A stretch of DNA of 46,560 bases from Anaerobium acetethylicum (GTDB lineage: Bacteria > Bacillota > Clostridia > Lachnospirales > Lachnospiraceae), in contig NZ_FMKA01000029.1 of the NCBI RefSeq assembly GCF_900096945.1, forward strand, positions 1-46,560, written 5' to 3'. Positions 23,321 to 32,205 of this stretch are shown piece by piece (the stretch's first letter is position 1; each line of letters begins with the position of its first letter). Below the pieces are notes generated by a model that saw only the letters and a program-made list of their open reading frames with translations, did not search any database and was not told the origin of the DNA. Position numbers and translations under genes: made by a program.

Positions 23321-24796
23321 TTATTTTGAAATGCTGATATCATAAAATTCTGCAACAGAATCTTGTACTATTAGTCCAATTTCATATTCAGGTTTCTCAT
23401 ATGACCGGTAAGTAAATGCAACCTTTTCACCCACAAAAATTTCTATCATATCGTGATCCACAAAAACTTTAACATCAATAATATCATTATCTTCAAAACG
23501 ATATGGTTTTTCACAAACTCTTATACCATCGGGACCTGGATTTTTGGGCTTCCCAATATTAGTACATGACTGCTGCCAAAACGGATCAACGTCCATAGGA
23601 AGATTAAGAAGTGACACTCTCTGCATTCCACTTTCAAAAGATAATACAAGGCACCTTCCTGCAGCTTCATCAGATTTTAGCAATAGTCCAAAATAATCAC
23701 AGCAATCTTTTGGTCTGACTTTACACTTAAACATATATTTTTCTTCATGCATATCAAAGAGACCATATGTAAGAGTACCTATCGAATTAATGTCTACTGT
23801 TCTATTACCATACATTACCGAATTCCCTAGCATCGGTTTATAGCTCCATTCAATAGACTCATTGAATGAATACGCTATTTCCTTTGGCATTTTAACATCA
23901 AGCTCTCCCTCTGAATTTACCTCAACTTCATGTGGAACACAGAACCTTCCACCCCAATACCATTCTCCTTCATCTGAATTATCTGCCCTATCATGAGCCC
24001 ATGCAAAGTAAAAGCGACGACCTTCATCATTTTCCATAGACTTTGCCGCATAGAACCTGCGTCCACCAATACCATCCATTTTAGGAGTGCGCCACGGCCC
24101 AAATGGCGATTTCGACACCCGATATATTGTGTTTACGAATTCTGAAAATCTCGAATAAGAAAGATACCAATTATCCCCCATCTTATACATTTCCGGGCAT
24201 TCCGGGCAATTCGTATGATGCGGCTGATAAATCGGCCCATAGTATTCCCAATTTATCAAATCATTTGACCTATATAAGACAACACAACCACGCTTTGTTG
24301 GTGGTCCAATCTTTATTCTTGCCGAAATCAATATCCAGTAACATTGATCCTCTTCATTATAAAATACGTAAGGATCTCTCCAATCTAATTTTTCATATTC
24401 ATCTTCCTTAGGTATAATAACTGGATTTGCATTATCTTTTTCCCATACGATTCCATCATCACTTGTCGCATGACATATTGTTTGCTGTAATGGAATATTT
24501 ATATTATATCCGGTATAAAAAATATGATATTTCCCTTCTCCATAAATAACAGATCCCGTCCACACACCATCTGCGTCCGGTTCATTTCCTTCTCCCGGAT
24601 ATAATGCAGTTTCAATTTCTTCCCAATTTATCAAATCTCTAGATATTGTATGACTCCATGACGTTCTCAAACGAGCGGGATATACCGTAGTACCCACTGG
24701 TGGCGTTAATGAGAAAATATGATAAATACCGTCATGGTAAAAAGGGATTGCATCCCCTGTCGAATCAGCTAAAGATGGTTTTCTAAAAACAGCCAT
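23321..24796 (-). CDS. Divergent GH32-like glycoside hydrolase
   Basis: A 491-residue five-bladed-propeller protein of the GH32 type. RDP (140-142) and the acid/base segment ECP with Glu199 are clear. The canonical WINDPNG is replaced by DSTGDAIPFY, where Asp15 is the likely nucleophile position. Usual fructose-contact residues of that motif are therefore lost, and the sugar recognised may not be plain fructose. No signal peptide is present, so it is cytoplasmic. It follows an RbsB/RbsA/RbsC-type importer, with 115 bp to the permease, and probably cleaves what that system brings in. The ribosome site is GGAGG. Confidence 0.8.
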   Translation of the reverse strand: MAVFRKPSLADSTGDAIPFYHDGIYHIFSLTPPVGTTVYPARLRTSWSHTISRDLINWEEIETALYPGEGNEPDADGVWTGSVIYGEGKYHIFYTGYNINIPLQQTICHATSDDGIVWEKDNANPVIIPKEDEYEKLDWRDPYVFYNEEDQCYWILISARIKIGPPTKRGCVVLYRSNDLINWEYYGPIYQPHHTNCPECPEMYKMGDNWYLSYSRFSEFVNTIYRVSKSPFGPWRTPKMDGIGGRRFYAAKSMENDEGRRFYFAWAHDRADNSDEGEWYWGGRFCVPHEVEVNSEGELDVKMPKEIAYSFNESIEWSYKPMLGNSVMYGNRTVDINSIGTLTYGLFDMHEEKYMFKCKVRPKDCCDYFGLLLKSDEAAGRCLVLSFESGMQRVSLLNLPMDVDPFWQQSCTNIGKPKNPGPDGIRVCEKPYRFEDNDIIDVKVFVDHDMIEIFVGEKVAFTYRSYEKPEYEIGLIVQDSVAEFYDISISK

Positions 24797-24911
24797 ATAT
24801 GCCTCCTATTAGTTCTCACTTCTATTGTCAATCAATTTTCTTGTCTATTTTAAAACAAGTTATCTGTATTAATTTGCCTTAATAGTTGCTGCCGATTTAT
24901 CATTAGAACTC

Positions 24912-25895
24912 TTACTTACTTACTTTTTTAAACAAATTTCCTCTACCTTTCTGCGTATCAATTATTACTGCTACCAGTATAATTAAACCTTTAACCACCA
25001 ACTGCCAGAACGAGCTTACTCCCATGAGATTCAAACCGTTACTTATGATACCGAGAACTATTGCACCAAAAACAGTTCCACTGATATTTCCAATGCCTCC
25101 TGACATGGATACTCCACCTAGTACACACGAAGCAATTGCATCCAACTCGTAACCTTCACCAACCGATGGTTGACCCGAATACATTCTCGCACTAAGTACA
25201 ATACCTGCAAATGCAGAAAGAAGACCGATGAGTGTATATACAGTAATTTCAATTCTTTTAATTGGAATTCCAGACAATCTAGCAGCTTCTCTGTTTCCGC
25301 CTAACGCATAGACATACGTTCCAAATTTTGTTTTATTTAGTAAAACAACAAAAATGATAATTAAGATAATCATATATACAACAGGAAATGGAACTATTCC
25401 GAATAATTTTCCTGTTCCAATACTAGTAAAAGCTTCGTCCATAATTCTTGTTGAACGCCCGCCACTATATATATAGGCAACACCCTTCGTAATGTTCATC
25501 ATCGCCATCGTAACAATAAATGCCGGAAGTCGAAAATATGCGACGATTAATCCCGTTGCCAGTCCAAATAAGGTTCCTATCAATATCCCAAGTACAACCG
25601 CAATCCACATTGGTAAATTATTTGTAACTATAAAACCAACCGTTAATGTTCCGCACATTGCAACTATAGAACCAACCGAAAGATCAATCCCTCCGATAAT
25701 GATTGCCAGAGTCATTCCCAGTGCCAAATATACGTTATTGGAAACCTGTCGTAATACTGACATAATATTATCTGCTGTAAGAAAAACTGGTGATGTAAAA
25801 GAGAGGATAATGCACAACAGCAAAAGTACACTAATAATACCAATATTTCCTTTTAGCATTTTCCCTGCCACGCCATTACTTAATCTACTATTCAT
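24912..25895 (-). CDS. Ribose-type sugar ABC transporter permease (RbsC family)
   Basis: A 327-residue membrane subunit of a CUT2-type sugar importer with about eight to ten hydrophobic segments. Family marks are GMTLAIIIGGIDLSVGSIVA near residue 60, GGNREAARLSGI, and AIASCVLGGVSMSGGIGN near the C-terminus. Its start follows the ATPase stop by one base, so translation is probably coupled. It should form the channel for a monosaccharide or small glycoside delivered by the binding protein at 27487. Confidence 0.92.
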   Translation of the reverse strand: MNSRLSNGVAGKMLKGNIGIISVLLLLCIILSFTSPVFLTADNIMSVLRQVSNNVYLALGMTLAIIIGGIDLSVGSIVAMCGTLTVGFIVTNNLPMWIAVVLGILIGTLFGLATGLIVAYFRLPAFIVTMAMMNITKGVAYIYSGGRSTRIMDEAFTSIGTGKLFGIVPFPVVYMIILIIIFVVLLNKTKFGTYVYALGGNREAARLSGIPIKRIEITVYTLIGLLSAFAGIVLSARMYSGQPSVGEGYELDAIASCVLGGVSMSGGIGNISGTVFGAIVLGIISNGLNLMGVSSFWQLVVKGLIILVAVIIDTQKGRGNLFKKVSK

Positions 25896-25896
25896 A

Positions 25897-27390
25897 TTAC
25901 TTAACTCCTCCTGTAGCGTATTTCATAATATTTTCCTGGGTTAACTCTTCAGCCCCAATACTGCCCGCCAGTTTCCCTGCACGAATTACATTTACCGAAT
26001 CACACATATTAATAATCTCCGGCAGTTCGGAAGAAATCATAATAATTGCCATTCCATTTTTTGCCAATTCATTGATTATTGCGTATATCTCCGATTTGGC
26101 GCCAACATCAACACCTCTGGTCGGTTCATCTAGAATTAATAATTTCGGTTTTGTTGCAAGCCATTTTGCCAAAACAACCTTTTGCTGATTCCCACCAGAA
26201 AGACTTGATACCGCGATATCCGCCGAAGCAGTTTTTATTCTTAAATCTTTTATATATTTTTGAACTATTTCAGATTTTTTTTGCGAACTGATTAGCAGAC
26301 CATTCATCATAAATTTCAATGCTGCCAGAGAGGCGTTGAATTCTACCGAGTTAATAAGCGTGAGTCCTTGTAACTTTCTATCTTCCGGAACCATTGCAAT
26401 TCCGTTTTCTATTGCCTGCTTACAGTTTTTAAAACGTACCTCTTCTCCCGACAAGAAAACTTTCCCACTATCATAGCTGTCTGCCCCAAATATGGCACTC
26501 ATTATCTCACTTCTTCCAGCGCCAACCAATCCAGCAAAACCTACAATTTCACCTTTATGCACAGTAAAACTTATATCTTCGAAAACATTCATTTTAGACA
26601 AATGCTCAACTCGCAATACCTCTTCTTCCTGTACTGAATATGTTCGAATATAATAATTTTCTAAACTTCTTCCAACCATCATAGCAACTAATTCATCCGG
26701 ATTCGTTTTTGCTGTATCGACTGTTCCAACATATGTACCATCCCTTATAACTGTTACTCTGTCTGTTATTCTGAATAGTTCTTCCATACGATGGGATATA
26801 TATATTATGCTTACATCATTTTTCTTTAAGCGCTCCATTGTTTCAAACAATTTATTTACCTCTTCATCAGAAAGAGAAGAAGTAGGTTCATCCATAACTA
26901 GTATTTTCACATTAAACGAAATCGCCTTCACAATCTCAACCATCTGCTGCTGTGCGATAGTGAGTTCGCTTACTTTCTTTAAAACATCTATGTCAAGCCC
27001 CAACGAGGCCACCATTTCCGCCGCGCGCTTGTTAATTGAATTCAGGTCTTTAAAACCAAATTTATTTGTTATTTCTCTACCCAAAAAAATATTTTCTGCA
27101 ACAGTAAGATGCGGTACCAGAACAATTTCTTGATGAATCGTGCCAATGCCGTGAGACTGTGCTGCCTGTACACTATCCATCAGTATTTCCTTACCTTCAA
27201 TTCTAATTGTCCCACTGTTTGGCTGATGAATTCCACTCAGAACTTTTATTAAGGTGGATTTTCCAGCCCCATTTTCCCCCAACAGAGCGTGTACTTCTCC
27301 CTTTCGCAATTCAAAATTAATTCCTTTAAGTGCATGTGTTCCACCAAAACTTTTATCGATATTATTCATTTCTAAAACTACTTGATTCAC
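25897..27390 (-). CDS. Ribose-type sugar ABC transporter ATPase (RbsA family, two domains)
   Basis: A 497-residue ATPase with two tandem ABC domains. The first has Walker A GENGAGKST, signature LTIAQQQ and Walker B VMDEPT. The second has a degenerate Walker A (GLVGAGRSE), signature LSGGNQQK and Walker B ILDEPTRGVD. This is the normal RbsA/MglA pattern, with one fully canonical site. The start is GTG after GGGAGGTG. It lies between the binding-protein and permease genes and powers uptake from the cytoplasmic side. It is a useful reference for the inactive relative at 43066. Confidence 0.93.
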   Translation of the reverse strand: MNQVVLEMNNIDKSFGGTHALKGINFELRKGEVHALLGENGAGKSTLIKVLSGIHQPNSGTIRIEGKEILMDSVQAAQSHGIGTIHQEIVLVPHLTVAENIFLGREITNKFGFKDLNSINKRAAEMVASLGLDIDVLKKVSELTIAQQQMVEIVKAISFNVKILVMDEPTSSLSDEEVNKLFETMERLKKNDVSIIYISHRMEELFRITDRVTVIRDGTYVGTVDTAKTNPDELVAMMVGRSLENYYIRTYSVQEEEVLRVEHLSKMNVFEDISFTVHKGEIVGFAGLVGAGRSEIMSAIFGADSYDSGKVFLSGEEVRFKNCKQAIENGIAMVPEDRKLQGLTLINSVEFNASLAALKFMMNGLLISSQKKSEIVQKYIKDLRIKTASADIAVSSLSGGNQQKVVLAKWLATKPKLLILDEPTRGVDVGAKSEIYAIINELAKNGMAIIMISSELPEIINMCDSVNVIRAGKLAGSIGAEELTQENIMKYATGGVK

Positions 27391-27423
27391 TGGGGTTCAC
27401 CTCCCGGATTTTTCTTCTGATAA

Positions 27424-27455
27424 AACAACGAGGAGAAGTATATCTCCTCATTGTT
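27424..27455 (-). terminator. Intercistronic hairpin after the binding-protein gene
   Basis: AACAACGAGGAGA (27424-27436) pairs with TCTCCTCATTGTT (27443-27455), 12 of 13 bp, in the 96-bp gap between binding-protein and ATPase genes. Such hairpins often stabilise the upstream message or cause partial termination, so that more binding protein than ATPase is made. Confidence 0.65.
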
Positions 27456-27486
27456 CTATCTATAATTTAAATTCAATTACAAATAA

Positions 27487-28482
27487 TTACTGCCACTGTC
27501 CTGCTGTCTCTTCAGCCATTTCTTTTGTAACAATGAATGATGGGAGTAAAATTTCTTTTTCGATAGTTTTACCTTCTTTCAATGCAATGGCTGATTCAAA
27601 AGCTTTTTCTGCAATTTTAATTGGGACCTGTGCAGCAACACATGTAAACGATCCATCAAGCAGAGCTGCTTTTCCATCCGGAGATGCATCAATTGAATAA
27701 ACACCTACATTTTCTTTTCCAGCCGCTTTAATTGCAGCTGCTGCTCCCATTGCTGATGGGTCATTAATACAAAAGAAAGCGTCTAAATCCGGATTAGCCT
27801 GTAAAATATCTTCTGCGATAGGCATCGAAACATCAAGCGCTGCAGCTCCATCCTGTTGAGCAACAATTTCAAATTTATCTTTATCTTCTCCTAATCCATC
27901 AAGGAAACCAGCTACACGGTTTATGCAACTCTCATTGGAAGGAAAATCAAGTATTGCAATCTTAGCGCCATCAGGATAAATCTTGGCCATCTCTGCCCCA
28001 ACCAAGGTACCTGCATTATAGGCATCTGTTGCTATAACTGTTTCAACAAGATCAAGATCTTCTTTTATAACAGGTGTGTCAACATTCAATACAGGAATAC
28101 CTTTCTCATTTAACTGCTCAAGACCCTGTCTAATTCCAGCCGAATCTACCGGAATTACAAACACTGCATCAAATCCCTGATTAGCCGCATCTGCCAACTG
28201 ACTTAATTGTTTGTTCAAATCGTAATCAGGATCTAAACATACATAATCATAACCATTTTCATCACATAATTTTTTGAAGGTATCATTCATAGCTGCCTGG
28301 AACGTATTATTCTGTGTGTTTGGCAAAAAAGCAAAACTATATGCTTTTTCATCTGATGTCGTTTCTGTTACTTTTTCTGTTTCTGTTGTTTCTGTTGTTT
28401 CTTTCGTTTGATTGCTTCCGCATCCAATTAGAGAAGCAGCAATCATGCTTACACCGAGAAGTAATCCTAGTACTTTTTTCAT
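27487..28482 (-). CDS. Ribose-type sugar-binding lipoprotein (RbsB family)
   Basis: A 331-residue extracytoplasmic binding protein. The signal peptide MKKVLGLLLGVSMIAASL ends in the lipobox LIGC. A Thr/Glu-rich linker of about 25 residues follows, then the two-lobed family-4 sugar-binding fold (YSFAFLPNTQNNTFQAAMND, VFVIPVDSAG, FCINDPSAMGAAAAIKAAG). It is the first structural gene of the operon, with promoter and operators of the double-sensor LacI upstream. The ligand is unknown; the GH32-like enzyme in the operon suggests a small glycoside. Confidence 0.92.
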   Translation of the reverse strand: MKKVLGLLLGVSMIAASLIGCGSNQTKETTETTETEKVTETTSDEKAYSFAFLPNTQNNTFQAAMNDTFKKLCDENGYDYVCLDPDYDLNKQLSQLADAANQGFDAVFVIPVDSAGIRQGLEQLNEKGIPVLNVDTPVIKEDLDLVETVIATDAYNAGTLVGAEMAKIYPDGAKIAILDFPSNESCINRVAGFLDGLGEDKDKFEIVAQQDGAAALDVSMPIAEDILQANPDLDAFFCINDPSAMGAAAAIKAAGKENVGVYSIDASPDGKAALLDGSFTCVAAQVPIKIAEKAFESAIALKEGKTIEKEILLPSFIVTKEMAEETAGQWQ

Positions 28483-28515
28483 AAAATATTCCTCCTAATA
28501 AAAATGATATATTGT

Positions 28516-28523
28516 TACGTAAA
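28516..28523. promoter_or_regulatory. TTACGTAA operator, promoter-distal
   Basis: The palindrome TTACGTAA within GTTACGTAAAT lies about 30 bp before the binding-protein start. It shares its core with the sites at 28576, 28657 and 30687. Confidence 0.65.
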
Positions 28524-28575
28524 TTACAGCGTTTTAAGTCATCTATTTTGACTTCGTTTTGTTTTCGCTTTGTAA

Positions 28576-28585
28576 TTTACGTAAA
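28576..28585. promoter_or_regulatory. TTTACGTAAA operator overlapping the binding-protein promoter
   Basis: The perfect 10-bp palindrome TTTACGTAAA abuts and overlaps the -10 box at 28585-28590. Its central CG is usual for LacI-family sites. Bound repressor would block RNA polymerase directly. Confidence 0.75.
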
Positions 28586-28613
28586 ATATATCACTTTTTA
28601 CGCCATATGTCAA
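28585..28613 (-). promoter_or_regulatory. Sigma-A type promoter of the RbsB-RbsA-RbsC-GH32 operon
   Basis: Minus-strand TTGACA (28608-28613) and TATATT (28585-28590) with a 17-bp spacer, placing the transcription start near 28578 inside the operator. Confidence 0.82.
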
Positions 28614-28656
28614 TATTTTTTCTTATTTTTTTCTCTTGTTTTTATTTTTAATATTT

Positions 28657-28668
28657 ATTTACGTAAAT
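28657..28668. promoter_or_regulatory. ATTTACGTAAAT operator overlapping the regulator's stop codon
   Basis: The perfect 12-bp palindrome ATTTACGTAAAT contains the TAA stop of the double-sensor LacI gene. It lies about 45 bp upstream of the -35 box of the transport operon, which fits a looping or upstream operator. Confidence 0.7.
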
Positions 28669-30671
28669 TTTCTCGTTATATACTGTTCTATTTCTTCTGG
28701 AGCCTTCTCATGATTCACTTCTCTCCATGCTCTTAATAAATTATTAGTTTTAACAGTATAAGGATGCACCCCTATATACTTATCATAACATTTATTTAAG
28801 AGTGCTTTTGCCGTAACTAAAGCAACTGCAACTCCTTGTTCATAAGGAAGTTGTGTACTTACCCCTACAACCATTTTTTCTTGCGCTAAATAAGAAGCAA
28901 TTTCTGTGTCTAGTTCAAACGTTACGATCGCCACATCTGTTCGTTCCATTTCCTCTAATGCCCTGATTACCTCTAAAGCCGGCCGATCCCATGAAACATA
29001 CAATCCTTGAATATCTGGATGTTCCATAATCATCTTCTTACACACATCAAAAGCATTATCAATTTGATAAAAATATTGAGTATCGACAATTTCAATATTG
29101 GGGTAGTTTTCCAATATTGTCTGCTCAGCAATCATATCTCTTAAATGTGTTCCATAAAATGGTGCTCCATGCCCAATAAACCCGAGTTTAATATGCTTTT
29201 CATTTTTAAAATGCTCTCCGATTAAAACTGCAGCATTATGCCCATTTTCTCGCTCATTAACAGATACACAAGAGGCATATTCATCCTTTTTCATGCCTTT
29301 CGGTATGTTACTAATAAAAACAAGTTTGGTTTCCCTAGCTAATTCTCTAAATTTATTGGAAGTAACCTCATCATCTGTTGGTATTGCCACAATAGCATTC
29401 GGCTCCTGTATTCTCAAACCTTCAAGCTGCCTTACCTGTAACTCCGGATTGAAATGAGCATCCGTTACAGAAATCACTGTGATTCCATATTTACTCAAAG
29501 TATCACGTATCCCATTTTCATGTAAACGTGCCCATGCAGTTCCACCATAATGAAATGAAATTCCAACTTTAAAATCGCTTTCTTTAAGAAGCTTAATTTC
29601 TTCTTCTGTCAGCTCGATTTCTTCTGGCGCAGTCGCATTTTCCCCAAAAGGGCCACGTCCTATAATCTGTACAGATTTTCTTATAGAAAGATTTGCCGGA
29701 ACTCTTATTTCTTTCTGCTCTACTGTTTCACCATTTATTAATGAAATGATAAGTTCAGCAGCACTTTTTCCCATTTCTTCAGTATTTTGTTTAAGAGTTG
29801 TAAGCGGTGGAGCAGCAAGTTCACACCATTCTTCATCGCCAAATCCAACAACTGAAATATCATTAGGACATTCAAGTCCCATATTTTGTATAGTTCTCAA
29901 AAGCAACAATGTTAAGCGATTTCCACCGGCAATAAATGCAGTAGGTTTATTTAGTTCGAAAGCCGCATTGATTTTATTACGACAAACTTCCTCTCTATCA
30001 TATAAGTCTAATTTTATTACAAGATTCTCATCAAATCGAATCCCTTCATTTTCTAACGCTTTCCGATAGCCAGATAACCTTTCCTCCACCGTTGTTAAAT
30101 TGCGACTTTCTAATATAATTGCAATTTTTTCGTGACCACATTTTATTAAATGCTTCATTCCTTTATATATAGCCAATTCATTTTCCGAAAGCACACTGCA
30201 CACTTCGAAATTTTTTATTGAGCGTTCTAAAAAAACAACTGGAGTATTCTCTGATAACAATTTCTTATAATCCTGAACACTACTACTAACAGGTGCGATA
30301 AATACACCTGCGATTCTTTTATCTGCCATTATTGTAGATAATATACATTTTTCACTTTCAATATCATCGCCTGTTAGAAAGACAGAAAGGACATATCCTT
30401 CTCGCGCTAAATAAACAGAAAGAACCGAAATCAACTGCGAATAGACTGTCCCACCAATATTAGGAATGACAAATGCAATAATCGATTCCTTCCCAATCCT
30501 CAAATTATTTTCGCTCTCTACCGTTTTTATTTTATATCCTGTTTCTTCTATCGCACTCTTAACCTTTTCCGTAAGTTCCGGTCCCACATATCTTGTTTTA
30601 TTAATCACATGAGATACCGTCGCTATAGATACACCCGCGATTTTTGCTACTTCTTTTATCGTTACTTTCAT
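28659..30671 (-). CDS. Double-sensor LacI-family regulator
   Basis: A 670-residue regulator, about twice the usual 330-350. Residues 1-50 are a LacI helix-turn-helix (IKEVAKIAGVSIATVSHVIN). Residues about 60-340 form a normal LacI sensor domain (IIAFVIPNIGGTVYSQLI to ISVVGFGDEEWCELAAPPLT). After a charged linker near 345-365, a second complete RbsB-like sugar-binding domain follows to the end (KVGISFHYGGTAWARL, AIVAIPTDDEV, LGFIGHGAPFYGTHLRDMI). It may integrate two ligands or respond to a pathway sugar in the extra domain. Its own promoter and a TTTACGTAAA site lie upstream, and three such sites lie downstream, indicating autoregulation and control of the transporter operon. Confidence 0.88.
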   Translation of the reverse strand: MKVTIKEVAKIAGVSIATVSHVINKTRYVGPELTEKVKSAIEETGYKIKTVESENNLRIGKESIIAFVIPNIGGTVYSQLISVLSVYLAREGYVLSVFLTGDDIESEKCILSTIMADKRIAGVFIAPVSSSVQDYKKLLSENTPVVFLERSIKNFEVCSVLSENELAIYKGMKHLIKCGHEKIAIILESRNLTTVEERLSGYRKALENEGIRFDENLVIKLDLYDREEVCRNKINAAFELNKPTAFIAGGNRLTLLLLRTIQNMGLECPNDISVVGFGDEEWCELAAPPLTTLKQNTEEMGKSAAELIISLINGETVEQKEIRVPANLSIRKSVQIIGRGPFGENATAPEEIELTEEEIKLLKESDFKVGISFHYGGTAWARLHENGIRDTLSKYGITVISVTDAHFNPELQVRQLEGLRIQEPNAIVAIPTDDEVTSNKFRELARETKLVFISNIPKGMKKDEYASCVSVNERENGHNAAVLIGEHFKNEKHIKLGFIGHGAPFYGTHLRDMIAEQTILENYPNIEIVDTQYFYQIDNAFDVCKKMIMEHPDIQGLYVSWDRPALEVIRALEEMERTDVAIVTFELDTEIASYLAQEKMVVGVSTQLPYEQGVAVALVTAKALLNKCYDKYIGVHPYTVKTNNLLRAWREVNHEKAPEEIEQYITRKFT

Positions 30672-30686
30672 TCTACCATCTCACTT

Positions 30687-30696
30687 TTTACGTAAA
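30687..30696. promoter_or_regulatory. TTTACGTAAA operator of the double-sensor regulator
   Basis: The same perfect 10-bp palindrome as at 28576, just downstream of the regulator's own -10 box (30707-30712). This is the expected position for negative autoregulation. Confidence 0.75.
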
Positions 30697-30706
30697 TTTA
30701 TTTAAA

Positions 30707-30735
30707 AATATATCATTTAATAGCTTGATTGTCAA
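30707..30735 (-). promoter_or_regulatory. Sigma-A type promoter of the double-sensor regulator
   Basis: Minus-strand TTGACA (30730-30735) and TATATT (30707-30712), 17-bp spacer, with the operator immediately downstream. Confidence 0.82.
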
Positions 30736-31040
30736 TTTCATTTACTGTTTTCTTATTTTTTAACCAAACAAACTAGCCCCTTTTAAATTACAAACCACAA
30801 AATCTCAATTTCCTCTTCCCTATTATCATCTAGCATAACATTCAACATTCGGGACCCTGTTTCAAAATACCGTGCAACTCTCTTGCTTTTTTCATATCAG
30901 TTTTATCATAGGTTTGTCTCAAAACTTTTCTTCAACTTATTTCAGTCTACGCCGGCTCCCTCCATGTCTGCGTAATTATAAAAAACATTCAAATAGAACA
31001 AACATGAATTTCTCAAAATATTGTCTAGAAGCAAAAAAAT
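30736..31040. other. Intergenic region with no recognisable gene
   Basis: About 300 bp of AT-rich sequence between the regulator promoter and two terminator hairpins. I find no reading frame with a ribosome site and no recognisable RNA. Confidence 0.45.
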
Positions 31041-31074
31041 AGGAGTCCTTTCAGTTTTCACCAAAAGAACTCCT
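31041..31074. terminator. Hairpin terminator (possibly bidirectional)
   Basis: AGGAGT (31041-31046) pairs with ACTCCT (31069-31074), extended by CTTT/AAAG across a one-base mismatch. A/T runs lie on both sides (AAAAAAAT before, AATTTTTTC after). Confidence 0.55.
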
Positions 31075-31199
31075 CAATTTTTTCATTTTCGCAACCATTA
31101 TTTTACATTAAAAGCATTTACAAATCTACAATTACTATTTATCTTCAATTTATCGAACTAAAATCCCTCTCATCTTAGCGGCTAGTAACAAAACACAAA

Positions 31200-31238
31200 A
31201 AGAAGTGAGCTTAAACATTTCCGTCAATCTCACTTCTT
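31200..31238 (-). terminator. Terminator of the radical-enzyme/transport operon
   Basis: AAGAAGTGAG (31200-31209) and CTCACTTCTT (31229-31238) form a perfect 10-bp stem 26 bp after the activase stop codon. On the minus strand a T-rich run (CTTTTTGTGTTTTG) follows. Confidence 0.75.
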
Positions 31239-31263
31239 CTTTGATTTGTTAATCTTACCTCAT

Positions 31264-32190
31264 TTAAAATTTGTAAATCGGAATTTTATACTCGTCCAGG
31301 ATTTTAATTAATTTATCCATGTGCTCATCCGTTGGGGTTGCTAACTCTGCCAACTCATATGCACGCCCTAAGCTTATGTATTTTCCCCTGCCAAGTTTAT
31401 GATATGGAAGCAACTCCATTCCAATATAATTCTTACAGTTATTTGCTACAAACTCTGCAATCCCCCTCACTTCCTCTTGCGAATCATTAAAACCCGGTAT
31501 AATTGGAGTACGAATAATCAACTGAAAACCATATTTTTTTGATAACTCATCCATGCATATAATATTTTTCTTAATCAATTCATTATCTGCACCAGTCCAT
31601 TCATAATGTTTTCTGTTATCAACGCATTTCAAGTCCATAAATGCAAATTTTAAAAATGGCGCTATTAATTTATAATCCTCTACGGCCCCTACTCCACAAG
31701 TTTCAATAGCCGTATCTATCCAGTTTTCGTTGAATGCTTTCAACAGTTCAAAAGTGAATTGGGGCTGCGCTAACGGTTCACCACCAGAAATCGTAACCCC
31801 TCCACCGCTAAGCTGGTAAAACGGCATATCTCGTTTCACTATGTCTACAACTTCCTGTACTGTCATTTTGTCTCCAGCAATTTTTCTACATTGAGGATAA
31901 CATTCTTCAACACACTTAAAAGCATCTATTCTATCATGACATTTCTCACAAATCTCTCGATCCGCTTCTAGTCCGTTCGTAAATGCTCCATATGGGCAGA
32001 CCTCTTTGCAGGCACCACATCCAATACATTTATCTTGGAAATAGATCATTTGCTGATAAAATTTCTGGGTTTCCGGATTACTGCACCATTTACATTTTAA
32101 AGGGCATCCTTTTAGAAAAACAGTGGTTCTTAATCCAAAACCATCATTAATTGCATATCTTTCAATATCAGTTACTGTCCCTCTCGTCAC
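31264..32190 (-). CDS. Glycyl-radical enzyme activating enzyme (radical SAM)
   Basis: A 308-residue radical SAM activase that installs the glycyl radical on its partner enzyme under anaerobic conditions. The SAM cluster motif is CPLKCKWC (Cys29, Cys33, Cys36), followed by a ferredoxin-like insert with CIGCGACKEVCP (Cys55, 58, 61, 65) and a second cysteine set at 81-101. SGGEP, which contacts SAM, follows. The two-cluster insert is typical of activases of dehydratase or eliminase enzymes and is absent from the PFL activase. The start is GTG after GGAGG. It is the last gene before a terminator. The obvious partner is the split enzyme at 37609-40125, upstream in the same orientation. Confidence 0.92.
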   Translation of the reverse strand: MTRGTVTDIERYAINDGFGLRTTVFLKGCPLKCKWCSNPETQKFYQQMIYFQDKCIGCGACKEVCPYGAFTNGLEADREICEKCHDRIDAFKCVEECYPQCRKIAGDKMTVQEVVDIVKRDMPFYQLSGGGVTISGGEPLAQPQFTFELLKAFNENWIDTAIETCGVGAVEDYKLIAPFLKFAFMDLKCVDNRKHYEWTGADNELIKKNIICMDELSKKYGFQLIIRTPIIPGFNDSQEEVRGIAEFVANNCKNYIGMELLPYHKLGRGKYISLGRAYELAELATPTDEHMDKLIKILDEYKIPIYKF

Positions 32191-32205
32191 AACATACCTC
32201 CAACT

